From NCBI GenBank assembly GCA_024803745.1, contig JANJXV010000262.1:1364001-1428000 (forward strand): a DNA stretch of 64,000 nucleotides, given 5' to 3'. Shown one piece after another: positions 34,393 through 46,593 of the stretch. The DNA is from Megascapheus bottae. Its lineage: Eukaryota > Chordata > Mammalia > Rodentia > Geomyidae. A program made the position numbers and the translations under genes. Under the pieces are notes generated by a model. That model was not told the DNA's origin. It did not search any database and saw nothing but the letters and a program-made list of their open reading frames with translations. The stretch's first letter is position 1. The number at the start of each line of letters is the position of its first letter.

Positions 34393-36317
34393 TTGAAAAT
34401 GGGAGCAAGATTACTACTAAATACGATTATAGTTTTTCAGATATAACCAACCTAGACCTCTGTAGCTGGCAGACACTAGATGTTCACAAGTTTTGATTGG
34501 TATTATCACTCTTTCTTTTTGTGCACTTACAGACCAGTCTAATACAACCACTGATAAGCGATTTATACCCAAAACAATAAGCCTCTCAATCCAATCTCTA
34601 TTGACTTTAAGTCCCTCTGAGCCTAGAGAATAATTAACCACCTACATATACAATATTGCTCAACAGCCATCAAGTGTAGATCCGTGCAGTATAAGGGTTG
34701 AAAGACGAGCAGAGGTCCAGAGATAGAATAAAAGAATGAGAGCGGTCAGGGGAGGTACAAGAGGATTAACGTAGGAGTGTAAGAATATTGTAGTCATGAA
34801 GAAAAGGTAGAGCATAAGGATAACTGACATAAGTTGGTCAGTAGGTAGCATATTTGAGTACAAAGTTTGGAAAGTATTAGAATAAAACTTATGTGTTGCT
34901 GCACGACTAGCTCTTAGCCCAACCAGTGGCCTCACAGTGGACCATGGGATGGATCTGTTTTTCTTGTCTAAGTTGAGGGAAAGGGCTATTTCACAAGATG
35001 CAGAAGCGAAGATTTCAGAAGCAAATGCTGTGAGTGAATTAGCTCGTAAAAAGCATTTTTATTTTCTTTTATCTTTCTGCCAGTCTTGGGGCTTGAATTC
35101 AGGGCCTGAGCACTGTCCTCGGGTTTTCTCAAGTCTAGCCCTCTGCCACTTGGGCCACAGTGCCACATCTAGATTTTCTATCTATGTGATACTGAGCAAT
35201 CAAACCCGGATCTTCATGGATGCTAGGCAAGCACTCTACCACTATGCCCAACTCTCAACCCTGACATTGTAATTATAAAGTCATCATCATCATATCAAAA
35301 TATCCTTTCTCCTACAAAGAATGAACACTTATCTATGTGTGTAATGCTTTTTTTTAAAATTTCACTAATTCTTCTGTGTTTTTCCCTCTTACATTTTTTA
35401 CACATGACAGCAAAGCTAATCATCAGGAAAAAAGTGATTAGGATACAGAAACCTAATAATATCCTAGTAGATTGACGTCAAAAATATGTGCAAGATGCCC
35501 TGTGTGTTTGACCTAGTGGTAGAGTCCTTGGCTACCACGCAAAAAGACTCAGGTTTGATTCCTCATTACCACATACATAGAAAACGCTGCAAGTGGTGCT
35601 GTGGTTCGGTGGGACAGCTAAAGCCTAAAGAAAGCCCAAGAACCAGGTTCACACTCTGAGGCCAAGTCCCAAGACTAGGAACAAAAAAAAATTCGACAAG
35701 GGGCAAAATGCAGGCAGAGAAGGCACTGTGAAGCAAATGTTTTGTAAAGGATGAGGGCAATATTGACCCTTAAGTTTGGATCTTACCTAAGAAAGGCTCC
35801 TTGAGCCTGAGACCAGACTGGTAGTTGGGCCTAGTGGAAGACATTGGGATTGGACAAATAAGGTGTGCTGTTTACTACATCCACATGTATATTGTGAGAT
35901 TGGAGGAGAGATTCAGCCTCCAGTATGTCTTTGGTGTGGTCTTCTGTGAGCAAGGATCTTTGGTCATTGGGCCCTGAAAGGTGACCCTGCCTCCCTCACA
36001 ATGGAACAGAATATGGAACCCTGGTAACTAAGCCACTGTAACTAACAACCAACTCAAGCCAGCTCACTTGGCCTGTGGCTCAGGAGGAAGAAAGATGTTG
36101 CTGTGCTGTTGCCAAAGGTCAGGAAACTCGAGTCTCAGGCATGGAAGTTGTGGCTGTCTTACTCGAAGATGTACATGCTAGATCATTGCCAAGCCACAAA
36201 TAAAATATAACAGGCCTTTCTCTAAGAAGAAGGCCAGGAAAATCCAGGGCAACCAGATGAGGTATATTTCTAAGAAGAAATGTATTTGACCCCATCATCC
36301 TCCCCACACACTACAAC
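34393..36317 (-). mobile_element. 5' region of unit C with two ID SINEs
   Basis: Reverse ID SINE about 35055-35266, 4 CAT repeats (35282-35293) and forward ID SINE about 35497-35691. It shares 'gccacaaataaaatataaca' (36193) with unit D, where A, B and E read 'aatccagtataaca'. Confidence 0.78.
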
Positions 36318-37068
36318 TTTCTTTTTTTTCATTTTTTATTGTAATTAGTAAAAGGGTTAGATGATATTTGCCAGATAGAAGGTGCATTAATTCACCTACA
36401 TTGATACCCTTTCACATGTCTTGGTACCCATTTCCCTCCAACCCCACACCCCCCACCCGTCTTGGTTTGCCCCCCTTCCCTATCAAATTTCAAATATCCA
36501 AATACAAATAAATTCAATATATCAGATAACAAAGTGAGATACTATACCAATATGGGATAACCAAGGGACAGCAAAGGAAATGAGAGACAACATAGTACAT
36601 TAAGGACAACAATCATTCATTATATGGCTTTTGTTTCAATATCCTGGACGTCCTTTCAATTAGCTTCACATTATATGGCCTTATATATGGCCTTTTGCTC
36701 TATTGCAAATTTCTGCTAGTAGAGCCCAAGGTTTCTACTGATTATGATGAATGAGGGAAACCACTGAGCCTAAGTTCGTTTGAATCTGGATTACTTCACT
36801 TAATATGATTTGTTCTAAGTCTTTCCATTTCCTAACAAATGGGGCGATGTCATTCTTTCTGACAGCAGCATAGAATTCCATTGTGTACAAATACCACAAC
36901 TTGTTGATCCACTCATCAGCTGAGGGACATCTGGGTTGGTTCCATATCTTTGCTATGGTGAATAGTGCTGCAATGAACATTGTTGGGTTAGTGGGTTTAG
37001 TATGCCCTTGTTTCTGGATTGTTGGGTAAATGCCAAGTAGTGGAATTGCTGGGTGATAGGGGAGTTCT

Positions 37069-38001
37069 GCGCATAGCTTCTGTTTGAAGCCAGTCCAGAA
37101 AGGAAAGTCCATGAAACTCTCATTTCCAGTTAACTGCCAAGAAAAAGCCAAAGATAGAGATGAAGCTCAAGAGAGCTAGAGAGCCATCTGAAAAGAATGG
37201 TTACACCCTGCAACATCCTCATTACCTGATCTTGAAAACATCTCTGCGTGCATCCCAGCATGCAGCCAGCATCTGGGGGTGACAGTGACCCCTGCGCCCA
37301 TTGGCAATCTGCACTGTCTCTGACATCTGTAATGTGAACCTCATTCTGTTGGGTTTGTGAAGCGGTGTCAACCCTGCATAAGGAACCAACTGTGCCCTAA
37401 CTCCCTCTGTCCCCTGGGGCCCCTAGCATTCCCCCATCTGCACCCCTCCTGTGGCTTCTGATCCTAGGGAGCCCTCCTGCCCTGTCCAACACTCACATGA
37501 CGTGCATATTTCTTCTCCTGGGGCAACTTCTCCACAGAGAGTACATGACATGCCCACTCTCCAGGCACGGGGAGATCCTGTGAAAGTAGCAAATCAGTGA
37601 TAAGGATATAAAGTGATGAATAGAATTTTAGATCCTGATGGTAGACAGTCTGCAAAATCCAAGGGAGAATGGAATTGGAGGGGACCAGGTATCAGGATGT
37701 TGGCATGGAGCTTCCCTGCCAAGGGGGTGGGGGAAGTCACAGGCTGGGGGATGCACAGGATGATCCATGGGCCCTGTGCAGCTACTGGGTCACCCCATTC
37801 TGCATCTCAGCCTTTGGCTTTGAGCTCTGTGATCGTCAAGATGTGCACAGTCTGTACCCTGGCTGGCAGAAGAAAGGACCCTGGGAAGACAATTGTAGAC
37901 CCTTTGTGAGTGTAGGAAGGGTTAGGCTGGACACCCAGTCCAAGAGGAGCTAAAACTGGAGTCGAGGGGTGTGCAAGGAGTGGGCCTGCCCTTCTGGATT
38001 A
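37069..38001. other. Foreign segment replacing L1 ORF2 sequence in unit D
   Basis: Sequence unlike any other unit and GC-richer than its surroundings. The left join is after 'ggagttct' at 37068. At the right, 37981-37999 (tgggcctgcccttctggat) is identical to L1 ORF1 sequence at 41606-41624, and normal ORF2 sequence resumes at 38002. It includes a diverged SINE-like stretch (about 37110-37180) and an exon-like stretch, but no complete gene. The origin could be non-homologous repair with filler DNA, ectopic conversion or a transduced segment. Confidence 0.8.
37497..37577 (-). other. Exon-like 81-bp stretch in the foreign segment
   Basis: On the minus strand an acceptor-like 'ttgctactttcacag' precedes an 81-nt open stretch followed by donor-like 'gtgagt'. 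The length is a multiple of three and one frame reads DLPVPGEWACHVLSVEKL. I do not recognise the protein. It may be a displaced exon of an unknown gene, or chance. Confidence 0.3.
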
Positions 38002-41000
38002 GTTAGTTTTGGAGTGATTCAATTTTTTGAGTTGTTGATATATTTTAGATATGAGGCCTTTGTCCGTTGTTTGGTTGGTGAAGATCTTCTCCCACTCTGT
38101 AGGCTTCCTGATTAGTTTACTAGCTATATCCGTTGCCATACAAAAGCTCTGCAGTTTATTGCAGTCCCACTTATCCAGCCTTTCTCTGATTTGTTGTGAT
38201 TCTTGGTCCTTATTAAGAAAGTTTCGACCTGTGCCAAGGAGGCCTAGTGTATCTTCTATTCCTTCCTGTAAACTTTTCAGTGTGTCAGCTTTTACCTCCA
38301 GGTCTTTGATCCATTTGGAGTTAATTCTAGTGCAAGGTGACAAAGAAGGATCCAACTTTAGTTTTCTGCAGGTGCTTAACCAGTTCTGCCAGCACAACTT
38401 GTTGAAGAGGCTATCTTTCTTCCATTATATTTTTTTGGCTCCCTGGTCAAAGATTAGGTGGCCATAGGATTGTGGTTTAATATCTGGGTCCGCAGTTCTA
38501 TTCCATTGGACTTCAGGCCAGTTCTTGTGCCCGTACAAGAATTATATCTCTGTAATAGAGTCTAAAGTTTGGAATTGAAATTCCTCCAGCGCTCTTCTTT
38601 CTGCTAAGAAGTGTTTACGCTATACGGGGTCTTTTATTATTCCATATGAAATTTTGAATTGCCTCTTCTATTTCTTTAAAGAATGACATTGGGATGTTGA
38701 TGGGTATTGCATTGAATTGGTAGATAGCCCTTGGCAAGATTGTCATTTTCACAATGTTGCTTCTTCCAATCCAGGAGCATGGGAGGTTTTTCCATTTCCT
38801 TAGTTCCGCTTTAATTTCCTTTTTTAGGGTTTTAAAGTTTTCATCTAAACGGTCCTTTACATTCTTAGTTAAGCTAATTCCTAGGTACATTATTTTGATT
38901 TGTGAGGGTTGATTTTATGGCCTGCTGCCCTTCCAAAGCTTTGAATCAGCTCAAGGAGCTTGGGAGTAGAGTCTATAGGATTCTTTAAATACAGAATCAT
39001 GTCATCTGCAAAGAGGGATAGTGTTATTTCCTCTTTCCCTACTTGGATCCCCTTTATGCTTGCTTCTTGCCTTATTGAACTGCCTAGGAATTCTAGTACT
39101 ATGTTACAAAGGAGTGGAGAGAGTGGGCATCCTTGTCTCGTTCCTGATTTTAGAGGGAATGGCTTTAGATTTTCACCATTAAGTATAATACTAGCAGTGG
39201 GTTTCTCATACACAGCCTTTATTACATTGAGAAATGTTCCATGGATTCCTAGTTTCTCCACATCTTTTAACATGAAGGGGTTTTGGATCTTGTCAATGCC
39301 TTTTCCGCATCTATTGAGACAATCATGTGATTTTTGTCCTTGCTCCTGTTGATGTGTTGAATTATATTAATTGATTTGTGTATGTTGCACCAGCTTTGCC
39401 TCCCTGTGATGAATCCAGTTTGATCATAGTGTATAATTTTTTTGATGAGTTGTTGTAGAAGATTGGCCAGTATTTTGTTGAGAAGTTTCGCATCGATGTT
39501 CATCAAAGAAATGGGTCTATAGTTCTCTTTCTTTGATGAATCTCTGTCTGGTTTGGGAATGAGGGACATACTGGCTTCACAGAATGAGTTTGGTAAAGAA
39601 CCTTCATTTTCAATTTCGTTGAAGATCTTGAGGAGTATTGGTGTGAGCTCTGCTTTGAAGACCTTATACAGTTAAGCTGTGAATCCATCTGGCCCTGGGC
39701 TCTTTTTAAGTGGAAGTTGTCTAATTTCCATTTCTATTTCAGAGCTTGAAATAGGCCTGTTGAGTTTGGTTAGCTCTTCTTGATTCAGTGTGGGTATGTT
39801 AATATTGTCTAGGAATTCATCCATTTCTTCTAGATTCTCAAATTTGTTGGCGTAAAGGTTTGAGAAGTATTCCCTCATGATATTCTGGATCTTGGTAATT
39901 TCTGTCGTGATATTACCATTTTCATCTGCGATTTTGTTTATTTCCATATGCTCTCTTCTTTTTTGGTAAGATTTGCTAAGGGCTTGTCAATTTTGATAAT
40001 TCTTTCAAAGAACCAACTCCTTGTTTTGTTGATTCTTTCTATAGTTTTTTTTTTATTCCAAATCATTTAATTCTGCTTTGATTTTAATAATTTGCTTTCT
40101 CCTAATGGGTTTAGGGTTTGTTTGTTGCTCTTTTTCCAGGAGGTTAAGGTGAGACCTTAACTAGGTGGTTTGCCATTTTTCCAACTTGCTGTTGTAGGCA
40201 CTCCGCGCTATAAATTTTCCTCTGAGTACTGCCTTTGTTGTGTCCCTAAGGAGTTGATATTTGTGTGCTCCTTATTGTTAAATTTCATAAACAGTTGGAT
40301 ATCTGTTCTGATCTCTTCGATTACCCATTGTTTTTGATTCAACAATGTGTGGTTCAGTCTCCATGAGTTACAGGGTTTTCGTTGGTGGAGATGTGTGTTC
40401 AGTTCCAATTTGATGCCTTTATGGTATGAGAGTGTGCCTGGATTAATTTCAGTGTTTCTGAATCTGTCCAGGTTTGTTTTATGTCCTAAGATGTGTTCTA
40501 TTTTGGAAAATGTTCCATGTGCTGCTGAGGAAAACGTATATTGTGTTGTTACTGGGTGGAATATTCTGCAGATGTCTGTTAGATCTAGTTGGTCTATATA
40601 GTTCTTCGTTTCTAAGGTTTCTCTGTTGAGTTTTTGCCTTGTTGATCTGTCCATAGGTGAGAGTGGTGTGTTAAACTCACCAACAATCACTGTATTTCGA
40701 TCTATGTATGTATGGTTTCAGTGTAAGTAAAGTTTGCTTGATGAAGTTTGGAGCTCCGGGATTGGGTGTGTAAATATTTAGGATCGTTATGTGTTCCTGG
40801 AGGAAAGATCCCTTTAGTAGTATGCAGTAACCTTCTTTGTCTTTTGTTACTAATTTTAGTTTGAAGTCTATTGTGTCTGATATGAGCATGGCAACTCCAG
40901 CCTGTTTATGGGGGCAGTTAGCTTGACAGAGTTCATTCCAACCTCTCACTTTCAAAAGGTGATTGTTTTTGGGTAAGATGTGTCTCTTGAAGACAGCAGA

Positions 41001-41342
41001 ACGATGGCTCTTGCTTTTTGGTCCAACTAGACAGCCTATGCCGTTTAATTGGAGAGTTAAGTCCATTGATATTGAGAGTTAGGATTGAGAGATATTTATT
41101 AGTTCCTACCATTTTTAAAAGCTTTTAGTAGGGCCTGTGTCTTGACAGTTCTGTGGTCCTTAGATGGTATGCTGTTTAGGTGCCATTTCTTTCCCTATGT
41201 TGCATTTATTTTGGATTTCTATGTATAGAGCATCTTTGAGAATTCTCTGTAGTGTTGGTTTTGTTTCGACATATTGTTGCAGCTTTTCCCTGGAATGGAA
41301 TGGTTTTATTGTTCCCTCGGTTATAAATGAGAGCTTAGCTGG

Positions 41343-42346
41343 CTACAGTATTCTTGGTTGGTAGTTATTTGATTTAAGGGCATGACATATATGCTTCCAG
41401 TCACTTCGTGCTTGCATGGTCTCTGCTGAGAAATCTGGGGTTATTCTGATTGGTTTGCTTTTATAGGTTACTGATCCTTTTTCCCTGGCTGCCTTTAGGA
41501 TCTTTTCTTTCGTTTCTATTGATCCAGGTCGGATCACAATGTGGCGGTGGGATGTTCTTTTCTGGTCAGGTCTGTTTGGGGTTCTAAAAGCTTCTCGTAT
41601 GTGGATGGGCCTGCCCTTCTGGATATTTGGGAAATTCTCTGAGATGATTCCCTGAAGTATATTTCCAATACCATTGACCTATTTCTCCACGCCCTCCTCA
41701 ATACGAACTAGCCTTAAATTAGGGTTCCTAATTGTATCTTGGACCTCCTGAAGCGCTCTCTCATATTTCCTAGATTTGGACTGACTCATTTTCTGTTCTT
41801 TCTCTATAATAACTAAATTATCTTCAGCCCCGGAAATTCTCTCCTCTGCATTGTCTAAACTGCTATCAAACTATCTACTTTACTTTTCATCTCCCTTGCT
41901 TCTAATTGCTCAGTTTTGATGTCTTGCATCTCTTGTTTTAGATCATGTATGGATTTCTTTATCTCCTTGGTTTCCTTTTGAGTGGTTACCTCAGTAGCTT
42001 TATTTTCTTTGGACATTTGCTGGAGTTTGGTCATGTTTTTATTTGTGGATTCTATGAATTCATCCTTATTTCTTTGAAAAACCTTTATTATGGCCTCCTT
42101 TATGGCTTCTTCTTTTTCACTTATCACCTTGTTTATGCTTTCCTCTTGTTCAGCTATGGCTTCCTCCATTATCTCTTTCTTTATATTTTCACATTTTCCA
42201 TTAAGGATGTTCATCAATTGCATTTGTGTAGCACTTGGAAGACTCTCCTCTAGGTTTGCCAGTGACTGTTCCATTGTCTGTTTACATTGGGTGGGGGATG
42301 TTGTTTCTTGATTTGACATTTTTCTTGAGTTTCTTGTTCTGCCCAT
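41343..42346 (-). pseudogene. L1 ORF1 (unit D), broken
   Basis: The MGRTRNSRK start is at 42346. A frame that opens slightly earlier (42361, MLPFQ) exists only because of a one-base-pair change in the preceding A-run. It is open to 41855, ending DSLIAV-stop as in unit C. A C-terminal piece is open at 41537-41343. Confidence 0.86.
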
Positions 42347-44269
42347 TTGAAATGGGAGCAAGATTACTACTAAATACGATTATAGTTTTTCAGATATAAC
42401 CAACGTAGACCTCTGTAGCTGGCAGACACTAGATGTTCACAAGTTTTGATTGGTATTGTCACTCTTTCTTTTTGTGCACTTACAGACCAGTCTAATACAA
42501 CCACTGATAAGCGATTTATACCCAAAACAATAAGCCTCTCAATCCAATCTATATTGTCTTTAAGTCCCTCTGAGCCTAGAGATTAATTAACCACCTACAT
42601 ATACAATATTGCTCAACAGCCATCAAGTGTAGATCCGTGCAGTATAAGGGTTGAAAGACGAGCAGAGGTCCAGAGATAGAATAAAAGAATGAGAGCGGTC
42701 AGGGGAGGTACAAGAGGATTAACGTAGGAGTGTAAGAATATTGTAGTCATGAAGAAAAGGTAGAGCATAAGGATAACTGACATAAGTTGGTCAGTAGGTA
42801 GCATATTTGAGTACAAAGTTTGGAAAGTATTAGAATAAAACTTATGTGTTGCTGCACGACTAGCTCTTAGCCCAACCAGTGGCCTCACAGTGGACCATGG
42901 GATGGATCTGTTTTTCTTGTCTACGTTGAGGGAAAGGGGTATTTCACAAGATGCAGAAGCGAAGATTTCAGAAGCAAATGCTGTGAGTGAATTAGCTCGT
43001 AAAAAGCATTTTTATTTTCTTTTATCTTTCTGCCAGTCTTGGGGCTTGAATTCAGGGCCTGAGCACTGTCCTCGGGTTTTCTCAAGCCTAGCCCTCTACA
43101 CTTGGGCCACAGTGCCACATCTAGATTTTCTATCTATGTGATACTGAGCAATCAAACCCGGATCTTCATGGATGCTAGGCAAGCACTCTACCACTATGCC
43201 CAACTCTCAACCCTGACATAGTAATTATAAAGTCATCATCATCATATCAAAATATCCTTTCTCCTACAAAGAATGAACACTTATCTATGTGTGTAATGCT
43301 TTTTTTTAAAATTTCACTAATTCTTCTGTGTTTTTCCCTCTTGCATTTTTTATACATGACAGCAAAGCTAATCATCAGGAAAAAAGTGATTAGGATACAG
43401 AAACCTAATAATATCCTAGTAGATTGACGTCAAAAATATGTGCAAGATGCCCTGTGTGTTTGACCTAGTGGTAGAGTCCTTGGCTACCATGCAAAAAGAC
43501 TCAGGTTTGATTCCTCATTACCACATACATAGAAAACGCTGCAAGTGGTGCTGTGGTTCGGTGGGACAGCTAAAGCCTAAAGAAAGCCCAAGAACACGGT
43601 TCACACTCTGAGGTCAAGTCCCAAGACTAGGAAAAACAAAAAAATTCGACAAGGGGCAAAATGCAGGCAGAGAAGGCACTGTGAAGCAAATGTTTTGTAA
43701 AGGATGAGGGCAATATTGACCCTTAAGTTTGGATCTTACCTAAGAAGGCTCCTTGAGCCTGAGACCAGACTGGTAGTTGGGCATAGTGGAAGACATTGGG
43801 ATTGGACAAATAAGGTGTGCTGTTTACTACATCCACATGTATATTGTGAGATTGGAGGAGAGATTCAACCTCCAGTATGTCTTTGGTGTGGTCTTCTGTG
43901 AGCAAGGATCTTTGGTCATTGGGCCCTGAAAGGTGACCCTGCCTCCCTCACAATGGAACAGAATATGGAACCCTGGTAACTAAGCCACTGTAACTAACAA
44001 CCAACTCAAGCCAGCTCACTTGGCCTGTGGCTCAGGAGGAAGAAAGATGTTGCTGTGCTGTTGCCAAAGGTCAGGAAACTCGAGTCTCAGGCATGGAAGT
44101 TGTGGCTGTCTTACTCGAAGATGTACATGCTAGATCATTGCCAAGCCACAAATAAAATATAACAGGCCTTTCTCTAAGAAGAAGGCCAGGAAAATCCAGG
44201 GCAACCAGATGAGGTAAATTTCTAAGAAGAAATGTATTTGACCCCATCATCCTCCCTACACACTACAAC
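42347..44269 (-). mobile_element. 5' region of unit D with two ID SINEs
   Basis: Reverse ID SINE about 43007-43219, 4 CAT repeats (43233-43244) and forward ID SINE about 43449-43644. The reverse SINE has lost two bases in its tRNA-like part near 43097 relative to the other units. Confidence 0.78.
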
Positions 44270-45931
44270 TTTCTTTTTTTTCATTTTTTTATTGTAATTA
44301 GTAAAAGGGTTAGATGATATTTGCCAGATAGAAGGTGCATTAATTCACATACATTGATACCCTTTCACATGTCTTGGTACCCATTTCCCTCCAACCCCAC
44401 ACCCCCCACCCGTCTTGGTTTGCCCCCCTTCCCTATCAAATTTCAAATATCCAAATACAAATAAATTCAATATATCAGATAACAAAGTGAGATACTATAC
44501 TAATATGGGATAACCAAGGGACAGCAAAGGAAATGAGAGGCAACATAGTACATTAAGGACAACAATCATTCATTATATGGCTTTTGTTTCAATATCCTGG
44601 ACGTCCTTTCAATTAGCTTCACATTATATGGCCTTATATATGGCCTTTTGCTCTATTGACAATCTCTGCTAGTAGAGCCCAAGGTTTCTACTGATTATGA
44701 CGAATGAGGGAAACCACTGAGCCTAATTTCCTTTGAATCTGGCTTACTTCACTTAATATGATTTGTTCTAAGTCTTTCCATTTCCTAACAAATGGGGCGA
44801 TGTCATTCTTTCTGACAGCAGCATAGAATTCCATTGTGTACAAATACCACAACTTGTTGATCCACTCATCAGCTGAGGGACATCTGGGTTGGTTCCATAT
44901 CTTTGCTATGGTGAATAGTGCTGCAATGAACATTGTTGGGCTAGTGGGTTTAGTATGCCCTTGTTTCTGGATTGTTGGGTAAATGCTAAGTAGTGGAATT
45001 GCTGGGTGATAGGGGAGTTCTATGTTTAGCCTTTTGAGGCACTGCCACACTGCTTTCCATAGTGGTTGAACGAGTTTGCACTCCCACCAACAGTGTAGTA
45101 GTGACCCCTCCTGGCCACATCCCCTCCAGCATCTGTTGTCATTCGTTTTCCTGATCCTGGCCATTCTAACTGGAGTGAGGTGGAATCTTAGAGTTGTTTT
45201 GATTTGCACTTGTTTTATGACCAGAGATGTGGAGCATTTCTTCATGTGTCTATAGGTCATTTTTGTTTCTTCTTCAGAGAAGACTCTCTTTAAGTCTTTG
45301 GCCCATTTTTTAATGGGATGGGTGTTACTTTGGAGGTTAGTTTTGGAGTGATTCAATTTTTTGAGTTGTTGATATATTTTAGATATGAGGCCTTTGTCCG
45401 TTGTTTGGTTGGTGAAGATCTTCTCCCACTCTGTAGGCTTCCTGATTAGTTTACTAGCTATATCTGTTGCCATACAAAAGCTCTGCAGTTTAATGCAGTC
45501 CCACTTATCCAGCCTTTCTCTGATTTGTTGTGATTCTTGGTCCTTATTAAGAAAGTTTCGACCTGTGCCAAGGAGGCCTAGTGTATCTCCTATTCCTTCC
45601 TGTAAACTTTTCAGTGTGTCAGCTTTTACATCCAGGACTTTGATCCATTTGGAGTTAATTCTAGTGCATGGTGACAAAGAAGGATCCAACTTTAGTTTTC
45701 TGCAGGTGCTTAACCAGTTCTGCCAGCACAACTTGTTGAAGAGGCTATCTTTCTTCCATTATATTTTTTTAGCTCCCTGGTCAAAGATTAGGTGGCCATA
45801 GGTCTGTGGTTTAATATCTGGGTCCGCAGTTGTATTCCATTGGACATCAGGCCAGTTCTTGTGCCCGTACAAGAATTATAGCTCTGTAATAGAGTCTAAA
45901 GTTTGGAATTGAAATTCCTCCAGCGCTGTTC

Positions 45932-45937
45932 TTTCTG
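45932..45937. other. ERV target-site duplication, left copy
   Basis: TTTCTG immediately before the 5' LTR, matching 53120-53125. Other array units have this sequence once (for example 23150-23155), so it marks the insertion site within L1. Confidence 0.93.
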
Positions 45938-45962
45938 TGTGGGGAGCCGGAGCGGCCGCCAT

Positions 45963-45974
45963 TACAAGATGGCG
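45963..45974 (+). promoter_or_regulatory. YY1-like motif in 5' LTR
   Basis: ACAAGATGGCGC follows the LTR start. AAGATGGCG is the YY1 core, and a block in this position is a hallmark of IAP LTRs. The counterpart in the 3' LTR is 6815 bp further on. Confidence 0.6.
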
Positions 45975-46071
45975 CCTGTTCCCTGCCTCGCTCCTTGTAA
46001 ACAACTTCTTAGTTCTCCTTATTTGGTATGTGAGTGCGGAGCCTTTGCTCGTTCCACTGAGTCTGCGCGTA

Positions 46072-46079
46072 TGACGTCA
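46072..46079 (+). promoter_or_regulatory. Perfect CRE/ATF site in U3
   Basis: TGACGTCA palindrome, repeated at 52887-52894 in the 3' LTR. It is known to be an enhancer element bound by CREB/ATF factors in IAP LTRs. It contains a CpG, so methylation would be expected to weaken it. Confidence 0.75.
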
Positions 46080-46127
46080 GAGGCCTGACCAATCCCGAGT
46101 TTTAAAATGGCCCTGGCAACAGAGCAG

Positions 46128-46166
46128 CCAATGGCAATAGCCCCGTGTTCCTTGATTGTATATAAG
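46128..46166 (+). promoter_or_regulatory. CCAAT box and TATA box of 5' LTR
   Basis: CCAAT at 46128-46132 and TATATAAG at 46159-46166 (3' LTR TATA at 52974-52981). The spacing fits a core promoter with transcription starting roughly 25-30 bp after the TATA box. Confidence 0.8.
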
Positions 46167-46229
46167 CAGCTGCATTTCCCTGCCCCGGGCCCCTCTGCTT
46201 CAGCTCTCCCTTCAATCAAGTTGCTCTTC

Positions 46230-46235
46230 AATAAA
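46230..46235 (+). terminator. LTR polyadenylation signal
   Basis: AATAAA in the 5' LTR, with its counterpart at 53045-53050 in the 3' LTR, where it would terminate the genomic RNA. A GT-rich stretch (ggtggtgtccgtt) follows 24 bp downstream. Confidence 0.8.
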
Positions 46236-46306
46236 GCGTGATACGAGATGGATCCTCGGGTGGTGTCCGTTCTTCCCTGCTGGTCAGGGGTGCCGGGCGC
46301 TGCAAC

Positions 46307-46324
46307 TGGTGCCGAAACCCGGGA
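46307..46324 (+). other. Primer-binding site, tRNA-Phe
   Basis: TGGTGCCGAAACCCGGGA lies two bases after the LTR end and is the exact complement of the last 18 nt of tRNA-Phe including CCA. Phe is the primer used by the IAP group. Lys or Pro primers would have pointed to other ERV groups. Confidence 0.93.
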
Positions 46325-46593
46325 CCTGCGGAGGGGCCGAAGAGGATACAGAACTTGACACGTGAAGAGGACTCCTTCTAGGTATGTTGTTCTGGGAGAT
46401 TCCTGTCTGGGTGCTTATTATTGTTCTTCCTCTGTGGTTTGTGCTTCTTATTGTTTGCTTTTGCGCACTCAGGTGTGATAGACCCCGAGCCTAGAGAGCT
46501 TCTCGTTCTAGGTGAAAGTAAGCCCGGGGTAGGTAACTCGGTCTTTCACTTTGTTTCACCCGCTTGGGTTAGCCCTCTAAGAGTAACATCAGT
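46325..46593 (+). other. ERV leader with candidate splice donor
   Basis: Untranslated leader between PBS and gag. AG/GTATGT at 46380-46387 is a good consensus donor (exon end at 46381). Packaging signals are presumably here but cannot be located by eye. Short upstream ATGs exist. Confidence 0.55.

Larger units (their letters stand above)
28901..36317 (-). mobile_element. Array unit C (full-length dead L1 plus 5' region), mosaic
   Basis: 7417 bp. The 3' UTR and ORF2 follow unit B almost base for base. From about 33185 onward (spacer, ORF1, 5' region) it follows unit D instead, starting with 'gtgtcttgacagttctgtgg' at 33183. This abrupt change of closest relative marks an exchange between units. 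Confidence 0.9.
36735..41112 (-). pseudogene. L1 ORF2 (unit D), split by foreign DNA
   Basis: The endonuclease frame pieces are at 41066-40677 and 40690-40208, offset by a 4-bp TATG duplication near 40707. RT pieces are at 39947-39672, 39569-39267, 39273-38890 and 38890-38615. Unlike B, C and E, the codon before LQETH is not a stop (the plus strand reads gaagacagc at 40989) and the base before ERINKID is not deleted. The C-terminal 138-codon frame (37151-36735) starts inside the foreign insert. It is clearly inactive. Confidence 0.87.
36318..44269 (-). mobile_element. Array unit D (L1 with foreign replacement)
   Basis: 7952 bp. ORF2 C-terminal sequence corresponding to unit E 45019-45335 (about 317 bp) is missing and replaced by about 0.93 kb of unrelated DNA (37069-38001). 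About 86 bp of the RT region are also deleted at 38888-38896. Marker states are the deleted ORF2 site near 38529 (gcccgtacaagaattat) and the long ORF1 state. Confidence 0.9.
45938..46304 (+). repeat. ERV 5' LTR
   Basis: 367 bp with TG...CA ends. It drives transcription and supplies polyadenylation signals. Signals are listed separately. It differs from the 3' LTR at 6 positions, including 45952 (G versus A) and 46302-46303 (TG then C, against CG). Confidence 0.95.
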
